Shown here piece by piece: positions 15,784 through 23,986 of a DNA stretch of 28,594 bases (the first letter of the stretch is position 1; every line of letters starts with the position of its first letter). Under the pieces are notes generated by a model, which worked only from the letters and a program-made list of their open reading frames with translations, did not search any database and had not been told where the DNA came from. The stretch is taken from assembly GCA_910589395.1 (NCBI GenBank), contig CAJUTL010000036.1, forward strand, positions 1 to 28,594, written 5' to 3'. A program made the translations under genes and the position numbers. This DNA is from an uncultured Oscillospiraceae bacterium. Lineage in GTDB: Bacteria; Bacillota_A; Clostridia; Oscillospirales; Acutalibacteraceae.

Positions 15784-16014
15784 TAGATTCTGGATTCTAG
15801 ACGGTGGCGGCACCTTCGGCGCAATAAAAAAGGGCCAGATACAATGGGGAATGAAGGGCAAGAACAGAGCGATAAATGATAGCTTATTTAGAGAAAGGGC
15901 AAGCCTCTTTATTGTCGTTCTTCGCCGCCTTCAGCGGTTCAGGATGACAACTGAAAGCCCCTTCCTTTTTCTAACAACTAACAGCTCACGACCAGCAATT
16001 TGTATGGCGGGCTT
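15784..16014. repeat. Intergenic mosaic of dispersed short repeats
   Basis: No gene was found. The stretch holds a TCTAGATTC/GGATTCTAGA inverted tract (15783-15800), a GTGGCGGCAC...GCGCAATAAAAAAG module also seen near 25551-25590, a 33-bp module at 15850-15882 that recurs inverted at 19090-19122 with two mismatches, and a TTGTC...GACAA palindrome with an inner CCGC/GCGG hairpin (15912-15950). The last resembles the repeat at 25617-25704. Confidence 0.7.
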
Positions 16015-17756
16015 TCAGGTTACGGAAAGCTCAGAAGAGGCCTGGTAGAGGGCGGCGTATACACCGCCTTGGGCAATCAGTTCCTGGTGAGTGCCCTGTT
16101 CGCAGATGCCGGTTTCATTTAAAACTAAAATACGCCCGGCGTTTCGCACTGTGGAAAGGCGGTGAGCGATCACCAAAGTGGTGCGGCGCTGAGCCAGCTG
16201 TTCCAGAGAGCGCTGTACTGTTTTTTCACTGTGAGGATCCAGCGCGCTGGTGGCTTCGTCTAAAATCAGGATCGGCGGGTCCTTCAAAAGACCCGGGCGA
16301 TGGAAAGCCTTTGCTGTTGGCCGCCGGAAAGCTTTACCCCATGGGGGCCGATAAAGGTATCGTAACCGTCGGAAAGCGCTGTAATAAATTCGTGAGCACC
16401 GGCCTGCTTTGCCGCCGCTGTGATCTCCTCACGGCTGGCGCCGGGCCTGCCATAGGCAATATTTTCCGCCACTGTGCCGGTGAAGAGATATACGTCCTGC
16501 TGCACTACGCCCACGTTTTGCCGCAGGGTGCGCAGCGGGAGCTGTTCTATAGGGGCGCCGTCCAACAGAATATTGCCTTGCTGAGGCTCGTAAAAACGGG
16601 GGATCAAAGAGCACAGAGTGGTTTTTCCCACGCCGGAGGCGCCCACCAGCGCCACATATTCCCCGGCGTGCACCGTCAGGTCTAAATTCCGGAAAATCTG
16701 TCTATCCTCCCCATAGCGAAACTCTACCCTGCGAAATTCCAGCTTTCCGCTGATTTTTTCCGGGGCCCGCGCGTCCGGAGCGTCCTGAATTTCGGGCTCT
16801 GTTTTCATCAGCTCCTGATAGCGCCGGAAGCTGGCTTTGCCTTCTTGTAATAAGCGGGTAGTGTTCACCAAACTCTGCACCGGCCCGGTGAAATAGCCTA
16901 TGTAAAGTAGAAAAACCAAAAGATCTGTCAGGGCCATGGCGCCGTTCAGGATCGCCAAGCCGCCGAACACCACCACGGTAATGGGGAGCAGCGCCCCGAA
17001 GGCGTCCATACCGCAGTAAAGGCGGGCCTCGCTCTGGTAGCCGCTGCGGCGGTCCTCCAAAAACTGCCGGTTCTGGCGGGCAAATTTTTCATTTTCCAGG
17101 GCTTCCCCGGTGAAGGATTGCACCACCCGAATACCGGAAAGAGAATCCTCCGCCTAGGCGTTTATTCTGCCCATGCTTTCCCGGGAGCGTTTCAGGGCGT
17201 CCCCCATTTTTCGGTTAAAATGCAGTGTGTAAACTGCCATGAAGGGAAGAAAAGCCAGCAGAAGCAAGGCGGTTTGCCAGTGAATGGTAAGTAAAATCGC
17301 AGAAGCGCCGATCAGCTTCACTCCCTGGACCAGCAGATCCTCGGGAACATGGTGGAAAAATTCGGATAACGACAGGGAATCGTTACTGATGCGGGACATC
17401 AGGTCTCCCACGGTATGCTCGTCATAGTAACGGAAGGAAAGCCTTTGACAGTGCCGGAACATTTGCTCCCGCATATCCCGTTCGATCTGGGCGCCGAGAA
17501 CATGGCCCCGGTAGTCAAAGAAATAAGTACAAAGCGCCTGAAGCACGACCAGTATGGTAAGGATCAGCCCGGCCTGTAAAATACGTGAGACCTGAGAAAA
17601 ACCGCCCTCCAGCAGGTGATCGGCAATGTACCGCACGCCCAGCGGCAGCACCAGCGCAATAGCTGAGGCTGTCAGGGCACAAAACAGATCGGCGGAGAAA
17701 AGCCACCGGTAGGGCTTGTAAAACGAAATCAGCTTTTGTAAATCTTTTTTACGCAA
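16015..17756 (-). pseudogene. Broken MsbA/MdlB-type ABC exporter (amber stop plus frameshift)
   Basis: Together the pieces encode a normal half-size exporter of about 580 residues, with six-helix membrane domain and ATPase in one chain. The first part ends MGRINA then TAG (17154-17156) and continues in the same frame AEDSLSGIRVVQSF; homologues read INAQ.EDS here, so CAG became TAG. Near the C-terminus LSGGQQQRLSIARVF ends at TGA, while LKDPPILILDEATSALD resumes in the next frame. Four Ts are present where five are expected (plus-strand A run 16286-16289). Walker A (GASGVGKTT), signature, Walker B and H-loop (LVIAHRLS) are still recognisable. Translation would start at TTG 17756 after AAAGGAG. 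Two independent lesions argue for real decay rather than one sequencing error. Confidence 0.88.
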
Positions 17757-17791
17757 AATTGTGAATCTCCTTTTTTTAGAAAGAGGCCTTT

Positions 17792-17836
17792 TTACCTCCC
17801 GAAACTTAGAATGGGTTTTTTTGAGTTGACTTTCAT
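17792..17836 (-). CDS. Possible 14-residue leader peptide before the exporter pseudogene
   Basis: An ATG at 17836 with AAAGGAAG about 8 nt upstream opens a 14-codon frame (MKVNSKKPILSFGR) ending TAA at 17792. This lies 35 nt before the exporter start. Short peptides with good ribosome sites upstream of ABC exporters can act as attenuation leaders. There is no further support, and it may be chance or the remnant of a lost upstream gene. Confidence 0.25.
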   Translation of the reverse strand: MKVNSKKPILSFGR

Positions 17837-17925
17837 AAGAAATCTTCCTTTCTATCCTGAAGTATTTATGAAATATCCGAGCTGGAAGCGCGGGAAGGCT
17901 GTTGAAAAATCAGCTTCCGTGTTTA

Positions 17926-18783
17926 TTACTCAGTGCGCCTCTCCTTTTTTCGGATATTTTCTCTGGAATAGGCGATATTGGCAAGCTTTCCGTCCAGCCG
18001 CCGGAAATGATCGTCCTTTGCCTTGGCATACAGGCAGGGCTTGCCAATACTGGCGCCCTCGATCTGGTCGTCGGTGCCCTTGAGGATCTCCTCGCAAAGC
18101 TCGATGGCCTCATCGATAATGGTGTTGGGCACCGGCCCGGGACCATGGCCGCCGTACATGCCGTCAAACTCCGGCTGGAAGCTTTTAAAATGCAGCAAGC
18201 TTTCCCGGTATTCCTCAATGGAGGCGGAGCCCTCCAAAAACAGCAGGGTGTTGGCGTTGCAGGCGTCTCCGGAATAGACCACCCGGCGGGCTCTGTCCAG
18301 CAGCACGATGGTGCCGAAGCTATGGCCCGGTACGCCGATGACTTCCAGAGTTACGCCGCCCAGATCAAGGCTGTTCCCATCGAAAACAGGGAAGGTTTTT
18401 ACCGCCCGGGGCGGGATCACGTCCTCCAGGGTAGGCTCTACCGGAAGGGGACGGAACATAGCGCCGGATCTGGCGAAATTCAGCCGCATCAAGGGATCGG
18501 AATGGTCGTACATCAGCCGGATATCCGCCGGGTGGATCAGGCACTCTCCGTATTCAAAATTCGCGCCGCAGTGATCCACATGGCCGTGGGTGTTTACGAT
18601 TTGCACGGGAAGATCGGTCAGCTCCCGCACAAAGCTTTTCAGGCTTCCCACGCCGCTGAGGCCATCGATGAGCAGGGCCTTCTTTTCGCCCTCTACCAAA
18701 TAGCACTGCTCGCCGCCTAACCCGGAAATGAGCGTCACGTTGTCAAATATTTTGGAAGCCTTAAAAAACCTGGAAGTGTGCAT
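17926..18783 (-). CDS. Metallo-beta-lactamase-fold hydrolase
   Basis: This 285-residue protein carries the metal-binding motif THGHVDH (His66, His68, Asp70, His71), a later GVPGHSFG histidine, the bridging Asp in YSGDACN and a final GGHG histidine. These give a complete two-metal MBL site. The sequence looks like glyoxalase II/general MBL hydrolases rather than a beta-lactamase, and the substrate cannot be named. AAAGGAGG lies 8-9 nt before ATG 18783, and a sigma-A promoter lies at 18835-18863. No signal peptide is seen. The decayed exporter follows on the same strand 170 nt downstream, without a clear terminator between them. Confidence 0.85.
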   Translation of the reverse strand: MHTSRFFKASKIFDNVTLISGLGGEQCYLVEGEKKALLIDGLSGVGSLKSFVRELTDLPVQIVNTHGHVDHCGANFEYGECLIHPADIRLMYDHSDPLMRLNFARSGAMFRPLPVEPTLEDVIPPRAVKTFPVFDGNSLDLGGVTLEVIGVPGHSFGTIVLLDRARRVVYSGDACNANTLLFLEGSASIEEYRESLLHFKSFQPEFDGMYGGHGPGPVPNTIIDEAIELCEEILKGTDDQIEGASIGKPCLYAKAKDDHFRRLDGKLANIAYSRENIRKKERRTE

Positions 18784-18802
18784 GAAAGTTCCTCCTTTGG
18801 AA

Positions 18803-18823
18803 GAGCTTCCGCCAAAGAAGCTC
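18803..18823 (-). promoter_or_regulatory. Leader hairpin before the MBL gene
   Basis: Perfect 7-bp arms GAGCTTC/GAAGCTC with a 7-nt loop sit directly upstream of the AAAGGAGG ribosome site in the predicted 5' leader. It could stabilise the mRNA or tune initiation; this is structural inference only. Confidence 0.4.
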
Positions 18824-18834
18824 CAATCTTCTGA

Positions 18835-18863
18835 ATTTTATCAAAAATTTCACCGATTGGCAA
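18835..18863 (-). promoter_or_regulatory. Sigma-A promoter of the MBL hydrolase
   Basis: On the minus strand TTGCCA (18863-18858) is followed after exactly 17 bp by TAAAAT (18840-18835). The transcript would start near 18828, about 45 nt before the ATG. Confidence 0.65.
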
Positions 18864-18879
18864 GAAAAGGAAGGAGCAA

Positions 18880-19145
18880 TTAGCAATTAAGGGCAAAGGA
18901 CATGCGCTAAATTGGAATTTAGCAACCCTTAGCCTCCCCTTGCAAGCAAGGGGAGGGGGACCGCCGAACGGCGGTGGAAGGGATAGTCACACGCAGAAAG
19001 TGGGATAAAACCGCCAGTTTTAATCCCCTCAGTCACGGCAGAGCCGTGACAGCTCCCCTTGTAAACAAGTGGAGCCCAAGGGCAATAAACTATCATTTAT
19101 CGCTCTGTCCTTGCCCCTCATTGCTCATTCCTCATTTCCTATGCC
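18880..19145. repeat. Composite block of intergenic hairpin repeats
   Basis: No gene was found. In order there are a GCTAAATTGGAATTTAGC palindrome (about 18906-18923), CTCCCCTTGCAAGCAAGGGGAG (inverted), CCGCC/GGCGG, GTCACGGC-AGA-GCCGTGAC, and a second CTCCCCTTGT...ACAAGTGGAG arm. The last part is the inverted copy (19090-19122) of the module at 15850-15882, followed by CATTGCTCATTCCTCATT. That sequence returns inverted at 28499-28523. The paired CTCCCCTTG arms (about 18934-19075) look like the ends of one MITE-like element. Confidence 0.65.
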
Positions 19146-19304
19146 AGCATCTGCCCTTCTGCGACATGCTTTTCTTTGCGGCTGTGTTATACTTTAAAAC
19201 GGGCACTGCTTCCTTACACAGAAAATCATGCTGAGATTTGTACGATATTTACAAAGAACAAAAAATCAAAAAGGAAATCTTTCAAGAAAATCACTAAAAA
19301 GCAC

Positions 19305-19339
19305 TTGAAATTTTTTCGGAATATGGTATACTGATACCA
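19305..19339 (+). promoter_or_regulatory. Promoter of the glycogen operon with a palindrome over the -10
   Basis: TTGAAA (19305-19310), a 16-bp spacer and TATACT (19327-19332) form a sigma-A promoter. TGGTAT-ACTG-ATACCA (19324-19339), a perfect 6-bp inverted repeat, sits on the -10 and start region, where a repressor would block transcription. The A/T-rich upstream stretch (19240-19304) resembles an UP element. Confidence 0.6.
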
Positions 19340-19411
19340 AAGCCGAGCTGGATAAGATTGGCAATGGCTGGCGATTTTACTAAAAACGCTGAGGAAAGGA
19401 GCGCCCCGGCA

Positions 19412-21442
19412 ATGACTCAGAAAAAAGATCTTCCGGAAAACAGGGTGAAAAAGGAAGAAGGGAACATTCCTCTGTATTTGTTCCGCAGCGGAAAAAACCG
19501 CAGGGCATATGAATATATGGGCCTGCATAAAGCTGTACGTGACGGAAAGGAATGTATGGTGGCAAGGGTATGGGCCCCCAACGCGAAGGAGATTTCTCTG
19601 GTGGGGAATTTCTGTAACTGGGATAAGGCCAAGTATCCGCTGAAAAAAATAGACGACGCCGTTTGGGAGGGGTATACGGATTTTGTATTCCAGCCCTTCG
19701 AGCTCTATAAATTCTACATTAAGCCCCAGCAGGGCGAAGATATCTACAAGGCCGATCCCTATGCCCTTCATGCCGAAACCCGTCCCGGTACCGCCTCCCG
19801 GTGGTATGAGCTTCAAGGGTATTTCTGGCAGGACGACGCCTGGCAGAAGGAAAAAGAAAAAACCTCTCAGTATGCCCGTCCCATGAATATTTATGAAATG
19901 CACGCGGGCTCCTGGCGGAAATATGCGGACGGCAGCGTGTTCTCCTATGAAAAGCTGGGAGACGAGCTGATCCCCTATGTAAAGGACATGGGCTTTACGC
20001 ATATCGAATTTATGCCTTTAACGGAATACCCCTTTGACGGCTCCTGGGGCTATCAGGTCATGGGATACTTTGCCCCTACCTCCCGATATGGAGAGCCAAA
20101 GGATTTTATGCGCTTTGTAGACCGCTGTCATCAGGCCGGCATTGGGGTGATCATGGACTGGGTACCGGCCCATTTCCCCAGAGATTCGGCGGGCCTTGCC
20201 AAATTTGACGGCTCCTGCTGCTATGAATACGAGGATCCCAGAAAGGGCGAACATAAAGAATGGGGTACGCTGGTGTTCGATTACGCCAAGCCGGAGGTGA
20301 TAAGCTTCCTGATCTCCAGCGCCGTATTCTGGCTCAGGGAATATCATATCGACGGCCTGCGGGTGGACGCGGTGGCCTCCATGCTGTATCTGGATTACAA
20401 CCGCCGGGACGGCGAGTGGATCCCCAACAAGGACGGCGGCAAGGAAAATCTGGAAGCGGTGGCCTTTTTGCAGGCCCTCAATGAAGCGGCCTTCGCGGAG
20501 GTAAAGGAGCCCATGATGATCGCGGAGGAATCCACCTCCTGGCCCATGGTGTCAAAGCCCACCTTCCTGGGTGGCCTGGGCTTCAACTATAAGTGGAACA
20601 TGGGCTGGATGAACGATATGCTGCGGTATATGTCGCTGGATCCTCTGTTCCGCAGCGGGAATCACGATGCTTTGACCTTCTCCTTCTTCTACGCTTTTTC
20701 GGAGAACTTTATCCTGCCCATCTCCCATGACGAGGTGGTGTACGGAAAGGCCTCTCTCATCAATAAAATGCCGGGTACGGACGAAGAAAAGGCCGCGGGA
20801 ATGCGCAGCTTCGTAACCTACATGATGGCTCACCCCGGCAAAAAACTGCAATTTATGGGCACGGAATTTGCCCAGAAGAACGAGTGGAATTACGAAAAAG
20901 AGCTGGAATGGGGATTGCTCCAATACAAGGAGCATCAGGACGCCCAGAAATTTTTCCGGGCGGTCAATCATTTCTATCTGGACAGGCCCGAGCTGTGGGA
21001 ACAGGATTTCTCCTGGGAGGGCTTTGAGTGGATCTCCAACGATGATTACCAGCAAAGCGTTATCGCCTTCCGCCGCAAGGCGAAGGACGGCAGAGAGCTG
21101 GTGGCGGTTTGTAACTTTGTCCCCGTGCAGCGGGAAAATTACCGGATCGGCGTACCCTTCCGGGGCGATTGGGCGGAGGTGTTCTCCTCTGACGACGCTT
21201 CTTTCGGCGGCAGCGGCACCACCAACGGTAGCCATCTCAAAACAGAAGATATTCCCATGCACGGCTGTGAGCAAAGCCTTGCGCTGACTTTGCCGGGAAA
21301 CACTGTTTTCTTCCTGGAATGCACGAAAAAGGTGGCAAAGCCGATGAAAAAAGCGCCGAAGGCCAGCGCGGGAAAAACAAGAGCCGCCGCCCCTAAGGCA
21401 GCGAAAAGAGCCAGCGTAAAGGCGGGAAGGAACGGCGGTTGA
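19412..21442 (+). CDS. glgB: 1,4-alpha-glucan branching enzyme with a basic C-terminal tail
   Basis: GlgB makes the alpha-1,6 branches of glycogen. This 676-residue protein has a CBM48-type N-terminal domain (VWAPNAKEISLVGNFCNWD, about 40-130) and a GH13 barrel. Nucleophile Asp319 lies in LRVDAVASM, the acid/base Glu in MMIAEESTSW (about 372), and the third carboxylate in ISHDEVVYGK; a C-terminal beta domain follows. The final 38 or so residues are an Ala/Lys/Arg-rich tail without acidic residues (for example KAPKASAGKTRAAAPKAAKR), which is not part of normal GlgB. The ATG at 19412 is preferred because GAGGAAAGGAG ends 10 nt before it; ATG 19364 and TTG 19358 are in frame upstream with poorer ribosome sites. 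First gene of the glg operon. Confidence 0.93.
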   Translation: MTQKKDLPENRVKKEEGNIPLYLFRSGKNRRAYEYMGLHKAVRDGKECMVARVWAPNAKEISLVGNFCNWDKAKYPLKKIDDAVWEGYTDFVFQPFELYKFYIKPQQGEDIYKADPYALHAETRPGTASRWYELQGYFWQDDAWQKEKEKTSQYARPMNIYEMHAGSWRKYADGSVFSYEKLGDELIPYVKDMGFTHIEFMPLTEYPFDGSWGYQVMGYFAPTSRYGEPKDFMRFVDRCHQAGIGVIMDWVPAHFPRDSAGLAKFDGSCCYEYEDPRKGEHKEWGTLVFDYAKPEVISFLISSAVFWLREYHIDGLRVDAVASMLYLDYNRRDGEWIPNKDGGKENLEAVAFLQALNEAAFAEVKEPMMIAEESTSWPMVSKPTFLGGLGFNYKWNMGWMNDMLRYMSLDPLFRSGNHDALTFSFFYAFSENFILPISHDEVVYGKASLINKMPGTDEEKAAGMRSFVTYMMAHPGKKLQFMGTEFAQKNEWNYEKELEWGLLQYKEHQDAQKFFRAVNHFYLDRPELWEQDFSWEGFEWISNDDYQQSVIAFRRKAKDGRELVAVCNFVPVQRENYRIGVPFRGDWAEVFSSDDASFGGSGTTNGSHLKTEDIPMHGCEQSLALTLPGNTVFFLECTKKVAKPMKKAPKASAGKTRAAAPKAAKRASVKAGRNGG

Positions 21443-21465
21443 ACCCCTGTATCAAATGGCTTCTA

Positions 21466-21489
21466 TAGCTTCCTTGTCAAGCGAAGCTA
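21466..21489 (+). promoter_or_regulatory. Stem-loop in the glgB-glgC gap
   Basis: TAGCTTC (21466-21472) pairs with GAAGCTA (21483-21489), extended inside by CTT/AAG. No T run follows, so it is not a typical terminator. It may protect or partition the polycistronic mRNA between glgB and glgC. Confidence 0.4.
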
Positions 21490-21532
21490 AAAAGTTCAGA
21501 TAGATCAATAAATAATTTAGGAGGATCTGAAT

Positions 21533-22744
21533 ATGTTACCCAAACAAGAAGTGGTGGCAATGCTTTTGGCCGGTGGGCAGGGAAGCCGGCTGGGAGTTTT
21601 GACCCGAAATCTGGCAAAACCGGCGGTGCCCTTCGGGGGAAAGTACCGCATCATCGACTTCCCCCTTTCCAACTGCGTGAATTCCGGCATTGAGACGGTG
21701 GGTGTACTGACCCAGTATCAGCCCCTGGAGCTCAATGAGTACATAGGCAGCGGCCAGCCCTGGGATCTGGACAGCATGAACGCCGGCGTGCATGTGCTGC
21801 CCCCTTACCAGAAGAGCAAAAAGTCCGACTGGTACAAGGGCACGGCCAACGCCATTTTTCAGAATATTCCCTTTATCGAGCGGTACAATCCTGATTATGT
21901 GGTGGTGCTTTCCGGCGACCATATTTACAAGATGGACTATTCCAAAATGATCTCCTTCCACAAGGCCAAGGGCGCGGCCTGCACCATTGCCGTGTATGAG
22001 GTCCCCATGGAGGAGGCCTCCCGCTTCGGAATCCTCAATACCAACGAGGACGGCTCCATCTATGAGTTTGACGAGAAGCCCAAGGTCCCCAAGAGCAATC
22101 AGGCCTCCATGGGCATCTATGTGTTCACCTGGAAGAAGCTGAAAAAGTATCTGGAGGAGGACGATGAAAATCCCAAGTCCCAGAACGATTTCGGCAAAAA
22201 CGTGCTCCCCACCATGCTGGAGGCGGGAGAGAAAATGTTTGCCTACCGCTTTGAGGGCTATTGGAAGGATGTAGGCACCATTGACAGCCTGTGGGAATCC
22301 AATATGGATCTTTTAAATCCCAATATTCCCCTGGATCTGAGCGACAGCGACTGGCGCATTTATTCCCGGAACCCGGTGATGCCGCCTCACTATATCGCCA
22401 AGGGCGCCAAGGTGCAGAATTCCCTGGTGGCAGAGGGCTGTAACGTGTACGGCGATCTGGAATTTTCCATTCTGTTCGCCGGTGTGTATGTCGCTCCCGG
22501 CGCCGTGGTGGAGGATTCCATCATCATGCCCGGCGCGCGGATCGAAGAGGGCGCCAGGGTGCAGTACGCCATTGTGGCGGAGAATTCTGTCATCGGCAAA
22601 AACGCCGTGGTAGGCAAGCGTCCGGAAGAGGTGGAGAATAAAGACGATTGGGGCGTAGCGGTGGTGGGCCCCGGCTGCAGCATTGCGCCGGAAACTGTGA
22701 TCCCGCCCAAAGCCATGATCGACGCTGAGGAGGTAGAAAAGTGA
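21533..22744 (+). CDS. glgC: Glucose-1-phosphate adenylyltransferase, catalytic subunit
   Basis: GlgC makes ADP-glucose from ATP and glucose 1-phosphate, the committed step of glycogen synthesis. The 403-residue protein has the nucleotidyltransferase motif LAGGQGSRLGVLTRN.AKPAVPFGGKYRIIDFPLSN at its start, the metal/substrate segment VLSGDHIYKMDY, and EGYWKDVGTIDSLWE. A C-terminal left-handed beta-helix (about 290-385) carries hexapeptide repeats. GGAGG lies 7-8 nt before ATG 21533. Its TGA overlaps the glgD ATG (TGATG), which fits coupled synthesis of subunits of one heterotetramer. Confidence 0.96.
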   Translation: MLPKQEVVAMLLAGGQGSRLGVLTRNLAKPAVPFGGKYRIIDFPLSNCVNSGIETVGVLTQYQPLELNEYIGSGQPWDLDSMNAGVHVLPPYQKSKKSDWYKGTANAIFQNIPFIERYNPDYVVVLSGDHIYKMDYSKMISFHKAKGAACTIAVYEVPMEEASRFGILNTNEDGSIYEFDEKPKVPKSNQASMGIYVFTWKKLKKYLEEDDENPKSQNDFGKNVLPTMLEAGEKMFAYRFEGYWKDVGTIDSLWESNMDLLNPNIPLDLSDSDWRIYSRNPVMPPHYIAKGAKVQNSLVAEGCNVYGDLEFSILFAGVYVAPGAVVEDSIIMPGARIEEGARVQYAIVAENSVIGKNAVVGKRPEEVENKDDWGVAVVGPGCSIAPETVIPPKAMIDAEEVEK

Positions 22745-23856
22745 TGAGAGGCAATGATGTGATTGGCATTCTCTATGCCTATGTGCATGAGGAGCGCGTG
22801 AGAGAATTGACAGAAAACCGGGTGATGGCCTCTATTCCCTATGGCGGCCGTTATCGCCTGGTGGACTTTCCCCTGTCCAACATGGTAAACTCCGGTATCA
22901 ACAAGGTGGGTGTGATCACGGAGGAAAATTATCAGTCTCTGATGGATCACCTGGGCTCCGGAAAGGCCTGGGATCTGTCCCGGAAGAGAGAGGGCCTGTA
23001 TCTGCTGCCTCCCTTCGGCGCGGAGACCGCCCGCACAGAGGGAAAAATTTCCTCCCTTGCCTCCATTCAGCGTTTCCTGAAAAACTCCCACGAGGAGTAT
23101 GTGCTGCTTTCCGACTGCGATACGGTGGCAAATATCGATTTTAAAGACGTGTTCCGGTTCCACAGCGAAAAGGAAGCGGATATCACAGTGATCTACCGCC
23201 ACGGCGCATCTCCCGATACGGATAAAAACGTGGTCTACACGGTAGATCCGGAAGGCTTTGTCCGGGATATGCTGGTCAAGCGCGGCAGCGACGCGGATTG
23301 CAACTATGGCATGGGTATGTGTCTGATCGGCCGCAAAAAGCTGATGGAGCTGGTAGACGACTGCATGAGCCGCAACCTGTACGATTTTGACCGGGATCTG
23401 ATGCAGCGGCACCTGCGGGACCTGAAGGTGTTTGGCTATGAGTTTATCGGTACCGCCTACAGCATCAATTCCTTCAGCAGCTATTTCAACGCCAATATGG
23501 CCTTGATGGACCCCAAGGTGCGCACTCAGCTGTTCCACGCGGATCGGCCCATCTTTACGAAAGTGCGCGACGATATGTCCGCCCGGTACGGCCTGGGCAG
23601 CGTGGTGACCAACTCTATTGTGGCCGATGGCTGTGTGATCGACGGCGAGGTGGAAAATTGCATTTTGTTCCGCGGCGTACGGGTCAAGAAGGGCGCGAAG
23701 CTGAAGAATTGCGTCATTATGCAGGATACCGTGGTAGGCGAGGGTACCAGGCTGGATTATGTGGTTGCGGATAAGGAAGTTGTGTTCGACAACAACAGGA
23801 CCATGATGGGCTACCAGTCTTATCCCGTCTATGTTTCCAAGGGGAGCAGGGTATGA
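22744..23856 (+). CDS. glgD: Glucose-1-phosphate adenylyltransferase, regulatory-type subunit GlgD
   Basis: This 370-residue paralogue of GlgC keeps the fold (YGGRYRLVDFPLSNMVNSGI and a C-terminal beta-helix VTNSIVADGCVIDGEVENCILFRGV). It has lost the glycine-rich nucleotide loop: IGILYAYVHEERVRELTENR stands where GlgC has LAGGQGSRLG, and SDCDTVANID stands for SGDHIYKMDY. In Firmicutes GlgD is known to associate with GlgC and raise or modulate its activity while being poorly active or inactive alone. The start ATG 22744 overlaps the glgC stop; a GTG at 22741 is also in frame. Confidence 0.94.
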   Translation: MRGNDVIGILYAYVHEERVRELTENRVMASIPYGGRYRLVDFPLSNMVNSGINKVGVITEENYQSLMDHLGSGKAWDLSRKREGLYLLPPFGAETARTEGKISSLASIQRFLKNSHEEYVLLSDCDTVANIDFKDVFRFHSEKEADITVIYRHGASPDTDKNVVYTVDPEGFVRDMLVKRGSDADCNYGMGMCLIGRKKLMELVDDCMSRNLYDFDRDLMQRHLRDLKVFGYEFIGTAYSINSFSSYFNANMALMDPKVRTQLFHADRPIFTKVRDDMSARYGLGSVVTNSIVADGCVIDGEVENCILFRGVRVKKGAKLKNCVIMQDTVVGEGTRLDYVVADKEVVFDNNRTMMGYQSYPVYVSKGSRV

Positions 23857-23892
23857 TTCTAGATGCTAGATTCTAGATACTAGACGTTAGAG
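23857..23892. repeat. Tandem CTAGA-type repeat tract in the glgD-glgA gap
   Basis: Directly after the glgD stop, four near copies of a (T)CTAGAT.CTAGA-like unit run in a row. The same theme occurs at 13751-13764, 15782-15800 and, more diverged, at 25919-25941. It is a recurrent intergenic tract of unknown origin. No terminator is evident, so glgA is probably still cotranscribed. Confidence 0.6.
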
Positions 23893-23986
23893 TAAGGGCT
23901 TTGAGGTCAAGGGCCTTTTGGGGCTTTGGAGCCGATAGGTAGGATTCCTGTTCTGAATTTTAGCTTTTTGGAAAGGAGTTTCTTTC

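Noticed and set aside
17154..17156. Read-through or recoding of the TAG codon
   Set aside because: A second, unrelated frameshift in the same gene makes decay the simpler explanation, and no recoding element was seen.
17902..18720. Plus-strand frame opposite the MBL hydrolase
   Set aside because: The minus-strand protein has a complete metal site, promoter and ribosome site; the plus frame has none of these.
22390..23538. Minus-strand frame opposite glgC/glgD
   Set aside because: Antisense shadow of two clear glycogen genes.
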